From the NCBI GenBank assembly GCA_964541895.1, contig CAZISM010000024.1, positions 1-53,949 of the forward strand: 53,949 bases of DNA, given 5' to 3'. The DNA comes from CAZISM01 sp964541895 (lineage in GTDB: Bacteria; Zhuqueibacterota; Zhuqueibacteria; Residuimicrobiales; Residuimicrobiaceae). Position numbers and translations under genes: made by a program. Below the pieces are notes generated by a model. The model did not search any database. It was not told the origin of the DNA and worked only from the letters and a program-made list of their open reading frames with translations. The first letter of the stretch is position 1, and each line of letters begins with the position of its first letter. Positions 1 to 8,305 of the stretch are shown piece by piece.

Positions 1-2
1 AT

Positions 3-767
3 GTTTTTGGCGCGGATGAAAAAAATGAAGCTCAGAGCAGACCGGCCAAAGTGCTGCCTGTTGCCGGGGAGCTGTTTGCATTACAGGGCCACGCGGCTTT
101 TCTTATCATGCCCGAACACGCAGCCGGGAACGGCAAGACAGCCTGGGTCTGGTACGCGCCGACGCTTCCCGGCCTGCCGGGAAAGGAAGAAACATGGATG
201 TTCCGCAAATTCCTGGATGCCGGAATGGCGATCGCCGGAATCGATGTCGGCGAATCCTACGGCAGTCCCGGCGGGCGGGCGCTGTTTTCTGCGTTCCATA
301 AAGAACTTGTGGAAAAACGGGGCCTTTCCAGCACGCCCTGTCTGCTGGCAAGAAGTCGCGGCGGACTGATGCTTTACAATTGGGCTGTCGAACATCCCTC
401 CTCTGTAGCCTGTATTGCCGGCATCTATCCGGTGTGTAACCTCTGCAGCTATCCCGGCCTTGACAAGGCCTGCGAAGCCTATGCTATGACAGCGGCACAA
501 CTCGCGGCAACACTGGCTGAGCACAATCCGATCGAGCGCCTGCAGCCCCTGGCTGCAGCCCGCGTTCCGGTCTATCATATACACGGTGACTGCGATACCG
601 TGGTGCCCATTGAAAAAAATTCGGGCGAATTGGCGCAGCGGTACAAGCAGCTGGGTGGCGAGATCACACTGCAGGTGATCAATGGTCAGGGCCACACTAT
701 GTGGGCGGGCTGGTTCGAGTGTAAGGAACTTGTCGATTTCGTGATTGCTCATGCCTACAGGAACTGA
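3..767 (+). CDS. alpha/beta hydrolase, 5' end missing
   Basis: Soluble hydrolase of the alpha/beta fold; the substrate cannot be told from the sequence. The frame is open to the left edge (reading starts VFGADEKNEAQ), so the N-terminus lies outside the window and 254 residues are visible. The probable nucleophile elbow is LLARSRGG (A-R-S-R-G, a variant of G-x-S-x-G), the acid lies in HGDCDTVVP and the histidine in GQGHTMW, which gives a plausible Ser-Asp-His triad in the usual order. HGDCD..VP is typical of the peptidase S9/dienelactone-hydrolase-like branch. An internal ATG at 51 would cut into the first strand and is unlikely to be the true start. The next gene, an MFS permease, follows 41 bases later on the same strand, so the two may act on one imported compound (inference). 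Confidence 0.75.
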   Translation, partial: VFGADEKNEAQSRPAKVLPVAGELFALQGHAAFLIMPEHAAGNGKTAWVWYAPTLPGLPGKEETWMFRKFLDAGMAIAGIDVGESYGSPGGRALFSAFHKELVEKRGLSSTPCLLARSRGGLMLYNWAVEHPSSVACIAGIYPVCNLCSYPGLDKACEAYAMTAAQLAATLAEHNPIERLQPLAAARVPVYHIHGDCDTVVPIEKNSGELAQRYKQLGGEITLQVINGQGHTMWAGWFECKELVDFVIAHAYRN

Positions 768-808
768 GCGCGTGTGCCAGGATTCCTGCCGCGCGGGCAA
801 GGCTGGCC

Positions 809-2047
809 ATGTATAACGGTGCGACCGTTAATCACTCCGCAAAATTGGGCCTTGTGATACTGGCGTTTATCGCATTTGTCGCCCTTGGATTGCCTGACGG
901 CCTGCTTGGCGTAGGCTGGCCATCCATTCGAGGCGGTTTTGCACTTCCGCTGGATGCGATTGGACTGCTTTTGACCGTTGGCGTAACCGGCTATACCATC
1001 GCCAGCTTCCTTGGCGGCTTTTTGCTCGCACGATTCGGCGTGGCCCGCATTCTGGCCGTCAGCTGCTTTCTCACCGGCCTGGCCTTGATCGGCTATACTA
1101 TGGTTCCGCAATGGTGGATGATGATCATGCTGAGTCTGTTCGCCGGATTAGGGGCCGGTGCCATTGATGCCGGCTTGAACACCTATGTGGCCACCCATTT
1201 CGGCGATGACCTGATGCAGTGGCTGCACGCCAGCTGGGGCGTCGGCATTACCCTGGGTCCTGTTATCATGACCCTGGGATTGACGACTATGGACTCGTGG
1301 CGATTCGGCTACCAATCAGTGGGCGGTTTTCAAATTGCACTGGCGGCCTGTTTCGTGCTGACACGGGCCATGTGGAACGAGAACAGCAAACGTGCTCACA
1401 ACGCTGAGAAAAAACTCACCGATTACAAAACTCCCCTGGGGGACACTCTGCGGCAGCTGCAGGTATGGCAAAGTGCGTTGCTGTTCTTTCTTTATGTGGG
1501 GGCTGAAAGCGGGCTTGGCATCTGGACCTACACTCTGTTGACTGAATCGCGCGGAGTGGATACCACGCTGGCGGGGATCTTTGCAGGGAGTTACTGGTTC
1601 ACCTTTACCATCGGCCGCATCGTGGCTGGGATGATCGCAGGCCGGGTAGGGGGGAATACCCTTGTTTTTGGCGGTATGGCGGGATCCCTTGTCGGTGCGG
1701 TATTGCTGCTCTGGAATCCGTCTGAAACAGCCAACCTGCTCGCCGTTGCCATTATCGGTTTGTGCATCGCGCCCATCTTTCCGGCGCTGATGTCGGGCAC
1801 CCGCACACGGGTAGGGGATCATTTTGCGGTCAATACGATCGGTATCCAGATGGCTGCGACCGGTTTTGGTACTGCCATAATCCCCGCTCTTATGGGGGTA
1901 CTGGCTCGCCGGTTCTCACTGGAAATCATCCCGGTCTGCCTGCTGGTGGTTGACGCAGCATTGCTGGGTGTTTATCTTCTGGCAGCGAAACGTCGGACGA
2001 TTTCGGCCGCGAACGTGTCAACGCCCCGCGACCCTCGGGGGTGCTGA
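809..2047 (+). CDS. MFS transporter (fucose-permease-like)
   Basis: Inner-membrane secondary transporter of about 412 residues with roughly twelve hydrophobic segments in two halves, the usual size for the major facilitator superfamily. The first helix carries ALGLPDGLLGVGWPS, and the helix 2-3 loop has GGFLLARFG, a degenerate form of the MFS G-x-x-x-D/R-x-x-G-R motif. A second-half equivalent is IGRIVAGMIAGRVGG. The overall look is that of the FucP/YbjJ-like branch, but the substrate is not predictable. The ATG at 809 was taken as the start because the sequence turns hydrophobic within about 12 residues. It probably forms a short transcript with the preceding hydrolase. A long hairpin follows the stop. 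Confidence 0.8.
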   Translation: MYNGATVNHSAKLGLVILAFIAFVALGLPDGLLGVGWPSIRGGFALPLDAIGLLLTVGVTGYTIASFLGGFLLARFGVARILAVSCFLTGLALIGYTMVPQWWMMIMLSLFAGLGAGAIDAGLNTYVATHFGDDLMQWLHASWGVGITLGPVIMTLGLTTMDSWRFGYQSVGGFQIALAACFVLTRAMWNENSKRAHNAEKKLTDYKTPLGDTLRQLQVWQSALLFFLYVGAESGLGIWTYTLLTESRGVDTTLAGIFAGSYWFTFTIGRIVAGMIAGRVGGNTLVFGGMAGSLVGAVLLLWNPSETANLLAVAIIGLCIAPIFPALMSGTRTRVGDHFAVNTIGIQMAATGFGTAIIPALMGVLARRFSLEIIPVCLLVVDAALLGVYLLAAKRRTISAANVSTPRDPRGC

Positions 2048-2094
2048 AAAAGGAACAAAAACAAATTGGGCAGAAGCGCGCAATCTCGAAACGT

Positions 2095-2127
2095 CGGGTG
2101 TTGCCGCTCACTTTGCGGCAACACCCG
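2095..2127. terminator. 13-bp perfect hairpin between convergent genes
   Basis: A perfect 13-bp stem (CGGGTGTTGCCGC paired with its complement) closes a 7-base loop. It lies between the stop codons of the plus-strand MFS gene and the minus-strand TonB receptor. There is no clean U-tract on either side, so it may end transcription from both directions but is not a textbook intrinsic terminator. Confidence 0.55.
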
Positions 2128-2150
2128 GTTCCGGTTTCATGCCCGCCATT

Positions 2151-4436
2151 CTAGATACGGTATTTCACTCCCAGCCATAGGCTGCGGCCATAACCGTCCA
2201 CTCCGGAACCGTGAAAGCGATAGGCTTCATTAAACAGATTGAGCATGCCCAGCATGACATCCAGCCTGGTAAAAAGGGTATAGCCGCCGGTGAGATTGAA
2301 CACCGTCCAGCCCGGGGTTCCGCCTTTGGGGATGCGATGATCGTCACGATCTCCGGCCGCCAGGCGATCCTGTTTTGCCGCCAGCAAAAGCCGGGCTTCG
2401 CCCCAGAAGGGCTGCTCCGAAGAAAAGCGGAGACCGATCTGACCGTTCAATGGCGGGATCCGTCGCATGGGCTCGTCGGTGCTGGTTTTTTGACCATAGG
2501 TATAAATGACACTGCCGAAGGCAGCCAGGTGCAAAGAGATCTGATATTCCAATTCCGATTCAAAGCCCCAAATAAACGCCTCGTCCACATTCTGCTTGAT
2601 ATAAACGCGCTGATTCTCGTAATAGTCGCTGCCATTATAGCTGCTGGCGACGCGATCGATGAGATCGGATAAATTGCAGCGATAGACCGCCAGGGCTCCG
2701 CTCATGGCGTTCATGCGGGCTTTGTAGCCCAGTTCATAATTGACGGTTCTTTCCGGCGCCAGGGCTGTGCTCGGCACTTCGATGCCGTAATCAAACGCGC
2801 CCAGGGTGCTCATGTCATTGATGTTGGGCGCACGGAATCCCTGGGAAACAGAACCATAGACCTTGTGATGAGGATGCAGCGAATACATCAGGGAGGCGCT
2901 GCCGATCCAGGCTGATGGATTGATTTCCAGATTGTGGAAGGTCTGGTCTGAAGCCTTAACCGTGTACTGGTTGTATCGTCCGCCCAGGCTGAGCAGCATG
3001 TTCCCGTACGGAATGGCGTTATCCCAATACAGGGCCAGGCTTTGCGCTTCAGCGCCGTCCGGATACAAACCGCGTTTCGCGGTGATGCGGTTGGTAGTAA
3101 GATCAAGATCTTTGCGCCAGCTCTTGACCTGATCCGCGTAATAGTCCATACCGGCCGTGATCGTCCAATGGGCAAAGGGGCGGGCATAAGACTCCAGGGA
3201 GATTCCGGCGACCGTGATATCGTCCTCTTCCGTAATCCTGGTCGAGGCGCCCTGCTTCAGTTTTTTTCGTTGCTCGACGGATTGCTGCCATGAAGAGGTC
3301 AATGTCAGGGTCTGCAGCCAACGGGATGCTGAATTCAGTTGATAGCGAACAAACGCCAGGCGCCGGATTTGCGGATCAAAACTGTATTCCTGATAGCCTC
3401 GCTGGGCAACCTGGTCATAGCTGGGGATTTGCTCCTGATGGACATTCTGGTAGGCCATGGTAAGCTGATGCCGGTCGGAGAGCCGGAACATGGCTTTGAC
3501 GTCACCATCGAGCTCGGAATAGCCGGTGGGACGTTCGTGGCCGATATCGCCGCCCGCCTTCAGGTCACCGAAATCTTTGAGCGAAAAACCGCCCACCACC
3601 GCCACGTTGGTTGAAGCGATATCGAATTCCGCTCTGCCGCTTTTTTCCATATCCGAGCTCATAATTCTGGATAAAAGCTCACCGTTCACACGCACGCCAT
3701 CATGGCTAAATCGCGGCTGTTTTGTGATGATGTTGATCACACCCCCCAGGGCGTCGCTGCCGTGAAGAACCGCACCGGCGCCGCGCTGGACTTCGACGCG
3801 TTCGATGTGCCAGGGGTCGATGGTGTTGAGGTACTGGTTGGGACCGTAACGAAAGGTCGTGTTGTTCAATCGAATGCCATCGACCAGCACCAGCACCTGA
3901 TTGCCGACCAATCCGCGGATAAAGGGAGAACCACCGCCGTGATTGGTTTTCTGCATCCACACTCCGGAGGTTTCCAGCAAGGCTTCAGCCGTGGAGCGGG
4001 GCATTTTCCTGTTCAGCTCGTCGTTGCTGACTACGGCCATTGAATTCGGCAGGTCGAACACGTTGGTCTCGTTGCGACGTGCCGTCACCACGACTTCTTT
4101 GTTGATGTGCAGCACGGCCGGCGCCAGCGTTAAGGAGAGTTGTACCGTCGAGTCCGCGGCCATGCGGACGGTTTGCTCGAGCGCAGCAAAACCCATCATG
4201 GAGGCACGGACGGTCCAGGAGCCGGCGTACAGCGCCAGAATGAACTCTCCGCCCTGATTCGTCGTTGTGCCAAAGGTTGTGTTCGCGACAACGATATTTA
4301 CACCCTGTAATGGTTGCCCGGTCTGTGCGTGGTGGACCGAGCCGCGTATCAGGCCTTTGTGAGGGGCGGCGAACGATGACAACGTAACCAGCAGGATACA
4401 CAGCAGAAAGAAATGAATTTTCAACCAGCGAACCAT
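2151..4436 (-). CDS. TonB-dependent outer-membrane receptor
   Basis: Outer-membrane active transporter of 761 residues. A signal peptide (MVRWLKIHFFLLCILLVTLS) is followed by a carboxypeptidase-regulatory-like beta-sandwich (about residues 28-115, with GQPLQGVNIVV and TNQGGEF). Then come a plug domain (VVVTARR, ETSGVWMQ, FIRGLVGNQVLVLVDGIRLN, VEVQRGAGAVLHGSDALGG) and a 22-strand-type barrel. The plug resembles receptors for haem, siderophores or cobalamin more than SusC, but the ligand is undecided. The ATG at 4436 is preceded by AAAGGAA and begins the signal peptide. The frame is open further upstream, but no ATG there is compatible with a signal peptide. The last residue is Ile, not the usual Phe. 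The gene stands alone, with its own FCB-type promoter at 4478-4508. Confidence 0.92.
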   Translation of the reverse strand: MVRWLKIHFFLLCILLVTLSSFAAPHKGLIRGSVHHAQTGQPLQGVNIVVANTTFGTTTNQGGEFILALYAGSWTVRASMMGFAALEQTVRMAADSTVQLSLTLAPAVLHINKEVVVTARRNETNVFDLPNSMAVVSNDELNRKMPRSTAEALLETSGVWMQKTNHGGGSPFIRGLVGNQVLVLVDGIRLNNTTFRYGPNQYLNTIDPWHIERVEVQRGAGAVLHGSDALGGVINIITKQPRFSHDGVRVNGELLSRIMSSDMEKSGRAEFDIASTNVAVVGGFSLKDFGDLKAGGDIGHERPTGYSELDGDVKAMFRLSDRHQLTMAYQNVHQEQIPSYDQVAQRGYQEYSFDPQIRRLAFVRYQLNSASRWLQTLTLTSSWQQSVEQRKKLKQGASTRITEEDDITVAGISLESYARPFAHWTITAGMDYYADQVKSWRKDLDLTTNRITAKRGLYPDGAEAQSLALYWDNAIPYGNMLLSLGGRYNQYTVKASDQTFHNLEINPSAWIGSASLMYSLHPHHKVYGSVSQGFRAPNINDMSTLGAFDYGIEVPSTALAPERTVNYELGYKARMNAMSGALAVYRCNLSDLIDRVASSYNGSDYYENQRVYIKQNVDEAFIWGFESELEYQISLHLAAFGSVIYTYGQKTSTDEPMRRIPPLNGQIGLRFSSEQPFWGEARLLLAAKQDRLAAGDRDDHRIPKGGTPGWTVFNLTGGYTLFTRLDVMLGMLNLFNEAYRFHGSGVDGYGRSLWLGVKYRI

Positions 4437-4477
4437 TACAGTTCCTTTCAATTCGATATTTGCTCGGACAAGTTTGA

Positions 4478-4508
4478 AAAAAATAGCTAATTGACGGATA
4501 TTAAGCAA
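4478..4508 (-). promoter_or_regulatory. FCB-type promoter of the TonB receptor
   Basis: On the minus strand the sequence reads TTG-N20-TATTTTTT, with the spacer ending in AATTAGC. This matches the Bacteroidota/FCB primary-sigma promoter (TTG, 19-21 bases, TAnnTTTG). The -7 box ends about 40 bases before the ATG at 4436. The same spacing recurs at 6236, 10536 and 31638. Confidence 0.6.
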
Positions 4509-4712
4509 GAAAAAAGAAGTATGCCGCGTGGGCGAAAATCGGGAATTACGATTTCATGGAAAGTAGATGCGCTTTGATGCTGTGGCAATATCGCCAGCAA
4601 AGCCAATTCGCAGGACCTGGAACACGATGCGCCAATGCGGCTGGCGCACTCCAAGCCGGATCATGCACAGTGAGTTAAAGCCATTTTGGAGCGCAGCAAT
4701 CGTGTTGCAGCC

Positions 4713-4737
4713 GGCCGGCGTGGTTTATACGCCGGCC
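4713..4737. terminator. GC-rich hairpin after the transglutaminase-like gene
   Basis: A 9-bp stem (GGCCGGCGT with ACGCCGGCC) closes a 7-base loop about 20 bases past the stop codon of the minus-strand gene at 4756. No U-tract follows, so this is a probable 3' hairpin rather than a certain terminator. Confidence 0.4.
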
Positions 4738-4755
4738 AATCGCAGGTCCCATGTG

Positions 4756-6111
4756 TCAGGCTGCACGCCTGGATCTGCTTTTTATAACTGCTGCGACCCA
4801 GAGGATAAGGCTGGCCAGCCAGGCCAAGAACAGCGCGTGTCGGATGGTATAGGTGGTCTTGCCTTCAGTCGGGTACAGGGAATAGGCCAGTTGCGGTTTG
4901 AACAAATACCGTTCCAGATTACCGAGCAGGAACGTTCGGTCGCGGACAAACCCGGTATAGATTTCACGTACATCTTCCACATTCGGCGGCCGGCGGTATT
5001 TAAAGATGGATTGGGCAATGAATTCGCCGCGTACGGTGGCGTTGCACTGCCCATAGGGCCAGCTCACGACCGTATCAGAACTCTGCAAGCCGAATTTGGG
5101 CTGCCATTCCCAATCGGCATAGAGGCGCGCTGTGGTGCTGTCAAAGGCATTGGATTGGTTCAGGTGAAAGAGTTCGGCGGTATTCAGCACCTGGCCCTTT
5201 TTGTCCGTTATATATACAAAGGCATGCGACAGATCCACAAAGGCCCAGCGACTCTGCTCCTTGATAAAGGATTCGGCGAACGCATGGCCGGTATAGGTGA
5301 TGGTGTTGTCCTGGGTGCGCGCACCAAAGACAAAACGCGTTGGTATGCCGGCGCGGTTGGCCCAGTAGGTATAGATTTGCGCATGCTGGGTGCACCAGCC
5401 TTTGCCGGTGCCGGCGACCATTTCGTTGTAAAGCGTCCAGGGATTCATCCAGCGTTCGTCGTCTTTGGGAACACCACGGGCGTTCTTTAGCTTGATGCGC
5501 AGGTAGCGGGTGAGTTTTTCCATGCGTGCAAAGGTCGATTCGCCGTCCTGAATACCCACTTGCTCGCGCAGCAAGCGGTCGGTTTCGGCCAGCCCTTCCT
5601 GACCGACGTAGCTGTAATCGTCCACCCAGTCTTTTAAGGCGTATTGTTTGAAATCGCCACAGGCTGCATTGGCGCGCACGATCAGGACATCGGTTTTTCG
5701 ACGCATGCCCAGACGGCCATAGAATTCGCGGGGATAGACCTGCACCGAAATCTCCAGCGCCGGGCAGAGGTGTTCCGGCACAGGAACAAAGCGATAGCTG
5801 TGCACCTGGGCAAACGTCGTGTCAATGGCAAACACGGGCCTCATGCCGGTGGCGCGCTGCGGATTGGCGCCATCGGTAAACACCTGCCATTCCGCTACCG
5901 CCGCCGCACCGGTCAGGCACAGCTGCAGATGGGTTCGATCGATGACGTTCCATTCCCGGATGGTCGGTACGTCGAGCGGATAGTACAGGGTCGCGTAGGA
6001 GGTGGGATAGAAAGAGGATTCCCATTCCCGGTTCAGGAATACATAGATGTTGGCGGTCAGCAAAAGCAGACATGTCACTGCGAGCCATCGTCCGGTCCAT
6101 TTGCATTGCAT
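4756..6111 (-). CDS. membrane-anchored transglutaminase-like protein
   Basis: Protein of 451 residues with a transmembrane helix at each end (about residues 7-24 and 425-443) and a soluble, probably periplasmic, middle part. The transglutaminase/cysteine-protease-like core (about residues 185-310) shows the ordered Cys-His-Asp triad: GKGWCTQHAQIY, then YTGHAFAESF, then WAFVDLSHA. All three residues are present, so an active peptidase, amidase or cross-linking enzyme is possible; the substrate is unknown. The ATG at 6111 was chosen because GGAG precedes it and it starts the first hydrophobic segment; the frame also holds an upstream TTG. The gene is single, with its own promoter at 6236-6266 and a leader of roughly 120 bases. 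Confidence 0.8.
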   Translation of the reverse strand: MQCKWTGRWLAVTCLLLLTANIYVFLNREWESSFYPTSYATLYYPLDVPTIREWNVIDRTHLQLCLTGAAAVAEWQVFTDGANPQRATGMRPVFAIDTTFAQVHSYRFVPVPEHLCPALEISVQVYPREFYGRLGMRRKTDVLIVRANAACGDFKQYALKDWVDDYSYVGQEGLAETDRLLREQVGIQDGESTFARMEKLTRYLRIKLKNARGVPKDDERWMNPWTLYNEMVAGTGKGWCTQHAQIYTYWANRAGIPTRFVFGARTQDNTITYTGHAFAESFIKEQSRWAFVDLSHAFVYITDKKGQVLNTAELFHLNQSNAFDSTTARLYADWEWQPKFGLQSSDTVVSWPYGQCNATVRGEFIAQSIFKYRRPPNVEDVREIYTGFVRDRTFLLGNLERYLFKPQLAYSLYPTEGKTTYTIRHALFLAWLASLILWVAAVIKSRSRRAA

Positions 6112-6235
6112 GGTACTGTTTCTCCGGCTTGTTTCGGGGGGCAAGTTGGCTAGTGGAGCTCGATCATACGGCTGGTTCAGATAACGATTTTCTCAATCGT
6201 CTGGTCCTGTGCTGTTGATTGGGAAACAACAAGGG

Positions 6236-6266
6236 CAAAGATAGCCAATTAGCGCGGATATAGCAA
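6236..6266 (-). promoter_or_regulatory. FCB-type promoter, best match in the window
   Basis: The minus strand reads TTG-N20-TATCTTTG, an exact match to the TAnnTTTG -7 box, with the spacer ending AATTGGC. It drives the transglutaminase-like gene starting at 6111. Confidence 0.7.
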
Positions 6267-6548
6267 GCAGAATAAATAGTATGAAACCGGGATCGCCTTC
6301 CGAGCGCAACTATTCGGCAATGAACAGGCCTGAGGCTTAAAGCTGTCCACGCCAGGTTGTTTTTTTGCTATTGGGAGTAGCCTTGTCCCGCTAGGTGATG
6401 TTGCGTGGTGACTGCAGCGAGCATCACTCGGGCGCGGCACGGTGCGAGCCGGCGGAGCTGGCCAGGGCAGTGAGTTGATCAAAGCTCGGAGTATGGTGCG
6501 TATGCAGAATCGTACTGTATCTCGGGCGAATGCCCAATCGAGGGTTCC

Positions 6549-6571
6549 GCCCGGGGAAAAATTCCCCGGGC
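6549..6571. repeat. perfect 10-bp inverted repeat
   Basis: GCCCGGGGAA, three bases (AAA), then the exact complement. It lies about 30 bases past the stop of the minus-strand barrel gene at 6602 and could stabilise or end that transcript. No U-tract follows. Confidence 0.5.
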
Positions 6572-6601
6572 GATCGGGTGGTCAATAAAGTCAGCCACTT
6601 C

Positions 6602-7201
6602 TCACAACATAAAAGAGCTTAATCCGATTCCTACCAGAATACGGCTGCGGCTGTCGACCGCTTGTTCACTTGGCCGAATAAAGCCATAGTTGACCTCCAG
6701 CGACAGGGCTGTGGTGCTTTGCAGGTGGAACATGATACCGATGCCCAGATCGAATTCACGGCCTTCCCGTTGATCCCCCAGATGAGCCAGATAGCCCAGA
6801 GTGGCAAACGGACGCCAGCTGTCCTTGCGAAAATATTTTTTTAACGAAGGGCCGATGGCGGTCTGCGTGCTGACCGTCTTGTCCGAGCCGCCGGTTATCT
6901 GCGTCGTGTTTCTGCTATAGCAGAGCAGACCTCCCAGTCCCACATTGTCAAACATCATATAATACGCAGCCGGCTTTACCTGGATGATCTCATCGATGAA
7001 TTCCGGGCCCTCTTTGTATCTGGTCTGCAATCGATCGTAATACATGGAACCGCGAATTTCCACAGATCCTTTTTGCGTCAACAGGGCAGAGTTGACGGCT
7101 GTGGTGATGTTGGTATACAGATCTTTGAGGTCGCGCTTTTGCGCCAGGGTGTTCTGCACAAAGCAGCAGAGAAGGGAGAAAAGGAGCAGATAGCGGGTCA
7201 T
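6602..7201 (-). CDS. small outer-membrane beta-barrel protein
   Basis: Protein of 199 residues with a clear signal peptide (MTRYLLLFSLLCCFVQNTLAQ, cut after LAQ). The mature part has alternating polar/hydrophobic strands and glycine/aromatic turns (VEIRGSMYYDRL, AAYYMMFDNVGLGGLL, PFATLGYLAHLGD, DLGIGIMFHL, LSLEVNYGFI), as in OmpW/OmpX-like 8-strand barrels. The ATG at 7201 has an ideal ribosome-binding site, GGAGGAATC, directly upstream. The frame is open for another 75 codons upstream, but these are not protein-like. The role is unknown; it is divergent from the molybdopterin-family lipoprotein gene at 7506. Confidence 0.75.
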   Translation of the reverse strand: MTRYLLLFSLLCCFVQNTLAQKRDLKDLYTNITTAVNSALLTQKGSVEIRGSMYYDRLQTRYKEGPEFIDEIIQVKPAAYYMMFDNVGLGGLLCYSRNTTQITGGSDKTVSTQTAIGPSLKKYFRKDSWRPFATLGYLAHLGDQREGREFDLGIGIMFHLQSTTALSLEVNYGFIRPSEQAVDSRSRILVGIGLSSFML

Positions 7202-7505
7202 GATTCCTCCACATGGAATTAATGATGAAAGAGTTGGGAGCAGCTGCGCAAACACACTGACATCGACCGGACCGATCCCTGCGATGTGTCTCGTCGTTTC
7301 CGCTGATAGGTATACGTACATGATGGTGTTTTTATACAGTTTTTTTGCCCGGGAGTTTATTTTGCTAAAGGGATTGCGGCATAAAGCAGGGTTGCTCCGT
7401 GTTATTCTATTATCATTACCGGTCAAACCGGACAGGATCGATCGATCTCCAGGGATCTTGTGCCGCAGGCGGCCTCACTGCAATAGAACAACATCGGGTT
7501 CAGCT
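7202..7505. other. divergent intergenic region, 304 bases
   Basis: Lies between two divergently read genes and must hold both promoters. I could not find a convincing TTG-N20-TAnnTTTG match for either. A weak plus-strand candidate has an 18-base spacer ending TTTTGC-TAAAGG. Confidence 0.4.
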
Positions 7506-8213
7506 ATGAAAAGAGGTTATATCACGCTGTTACTGTTAGTCTCTATGATGTCCAGCTGCCGGGACGGCAGAAAGGTTGTGGCTAACTATAATAATGACAA
7601 CAGTTCACTCGATATGCTGACAACCGCCACACCCGGCGGCGGCAAGCTCAAACCTGCGCAGGAAGGCCCTGTGCGCAGTGTGTTCGGCGAACCAAAGATT
7701 GATTTAAACTCGTATACGCTGACCATAACGGGCCTCGTCGATTCAACGGTTACCCTCTCCTGGGAAGGTATCCAGGCTTTTCCGGCCGCACTCTCCGACA
7801 CCATGCTGATGTACTGTGTGGAAGGTTGGGAAGTGTGGGGAAACTGGAAGGGCATTCTGGTCAAAGAGCTGTTGAATAAAGCCCGGCCGCGGCCGGAAGG
7901 TTCGTACATTCTGTTTCGCTGTGCAGATGGCTACACGACAGCCCTGCCGACAGCCTATGTAGTCAAGTATAATGCCATGCTGGCCTATGAGGTGAACGGG
8001 TATCCTCTCGCAGATCGTGATGGCTATCCGCTTCGCCTGATCGCTTTCGGCAAATTGGGCTATAAATGGGCTAAATGGGTGACCAGGCTGGAGGTCATAA
8101 ACGAGGCTCGGCTCGGATTCTGGGAGGGCGTGGGCTATTCCGATCGAGCTGACGTGCCCATGAATAGACGAACCTTTTATGAAGGCGAAGCGGCAGAGCC
8201 GCTGCAATACTAA
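7506..8213 (+). CDS. lipoprotein with molybdopterin-oxidoreductase (sulfite-oxidase-like) domain
   Basis: A 235-residue protein starting with a lipoprotein signal (MKRGYITLLLLVSMMSSC, lipobox MSSC), so it is probably anchored in a membrane on the periplasmic side. From about residue 65 the sequence follows the oxidoreductase molybdopterin-binding domain: YTLTITGLVDSTVTLSW, then MLMYCVEGWEVWGNWKGI, whose Cys occupies the place of the molybdenum ligand in the SuoX/MsrP (YedY) family, then LADRDGYPLRLI and GYKWAKWV. It would need the Moco cofactor and a redox partner; no YedZ-like haem membrane protein lies next to it. The ATG at 7506 begins the signal peptide. The frame is open upstream, but that stretch is not protein-like. 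Substrate and partner are unknown. Confidence 0.85.
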   Translation: MKRGYITLLLLVSMMSSCRDGRKVVANYNNDNSSLDMLTTATPGGGKLKPAQEGPVRSVFGEPKIDLNSYTLTITGLVDSTVTLSWEGIQAFPAALSDTMLMYCVEGWEVWGNWKGILVKELLNKARPRPEGSYILFRCADGYTTALPTAYVVKYNAMLAYEVNGYPLADRDGYPLRLIAFGKLGYKWAKWVTRLEVINEARLGFWEGVGYSDRADVPMNRRTFYEGEAAEPLQY

Positions 8214-8305
8214 AACCGGTGCAGGTGCGAACGCAGCCACGCGGCCAGCGAAACATCAGCGGGAACGAGACTGTTATACCCGTTACGGGTCGGAACGCCC
8301 AGGAT

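Larger units (their letters stand above)
4437..4755. other. intergenic region, 319 bases
   Basis: Holds the promoter at 4478-4508 and the hairpin at 4713-4737. I see no credible gene in the rest. Confidence 0.6.
6112..6601. other. intergenic region, 490 bases
   Basis: Contains the promoter at 6236-6266 and the perfect palindrome at 6549-6571. A 77-codon minus-strand frame at 6249-6482 has no ribosome-binding site and no protein-like composition. I see no gene here. Confidence 0.55.

Noticed and set aside
4567..5490. 307-codon plus-strand frame opposite the transglutaminase-like gene
   Set aside because: It is an antisense shadow: the minus-strand protein has a complete catalytic triad and a ribosome-binding site, while this frame has low-complexity composition and no start signal.
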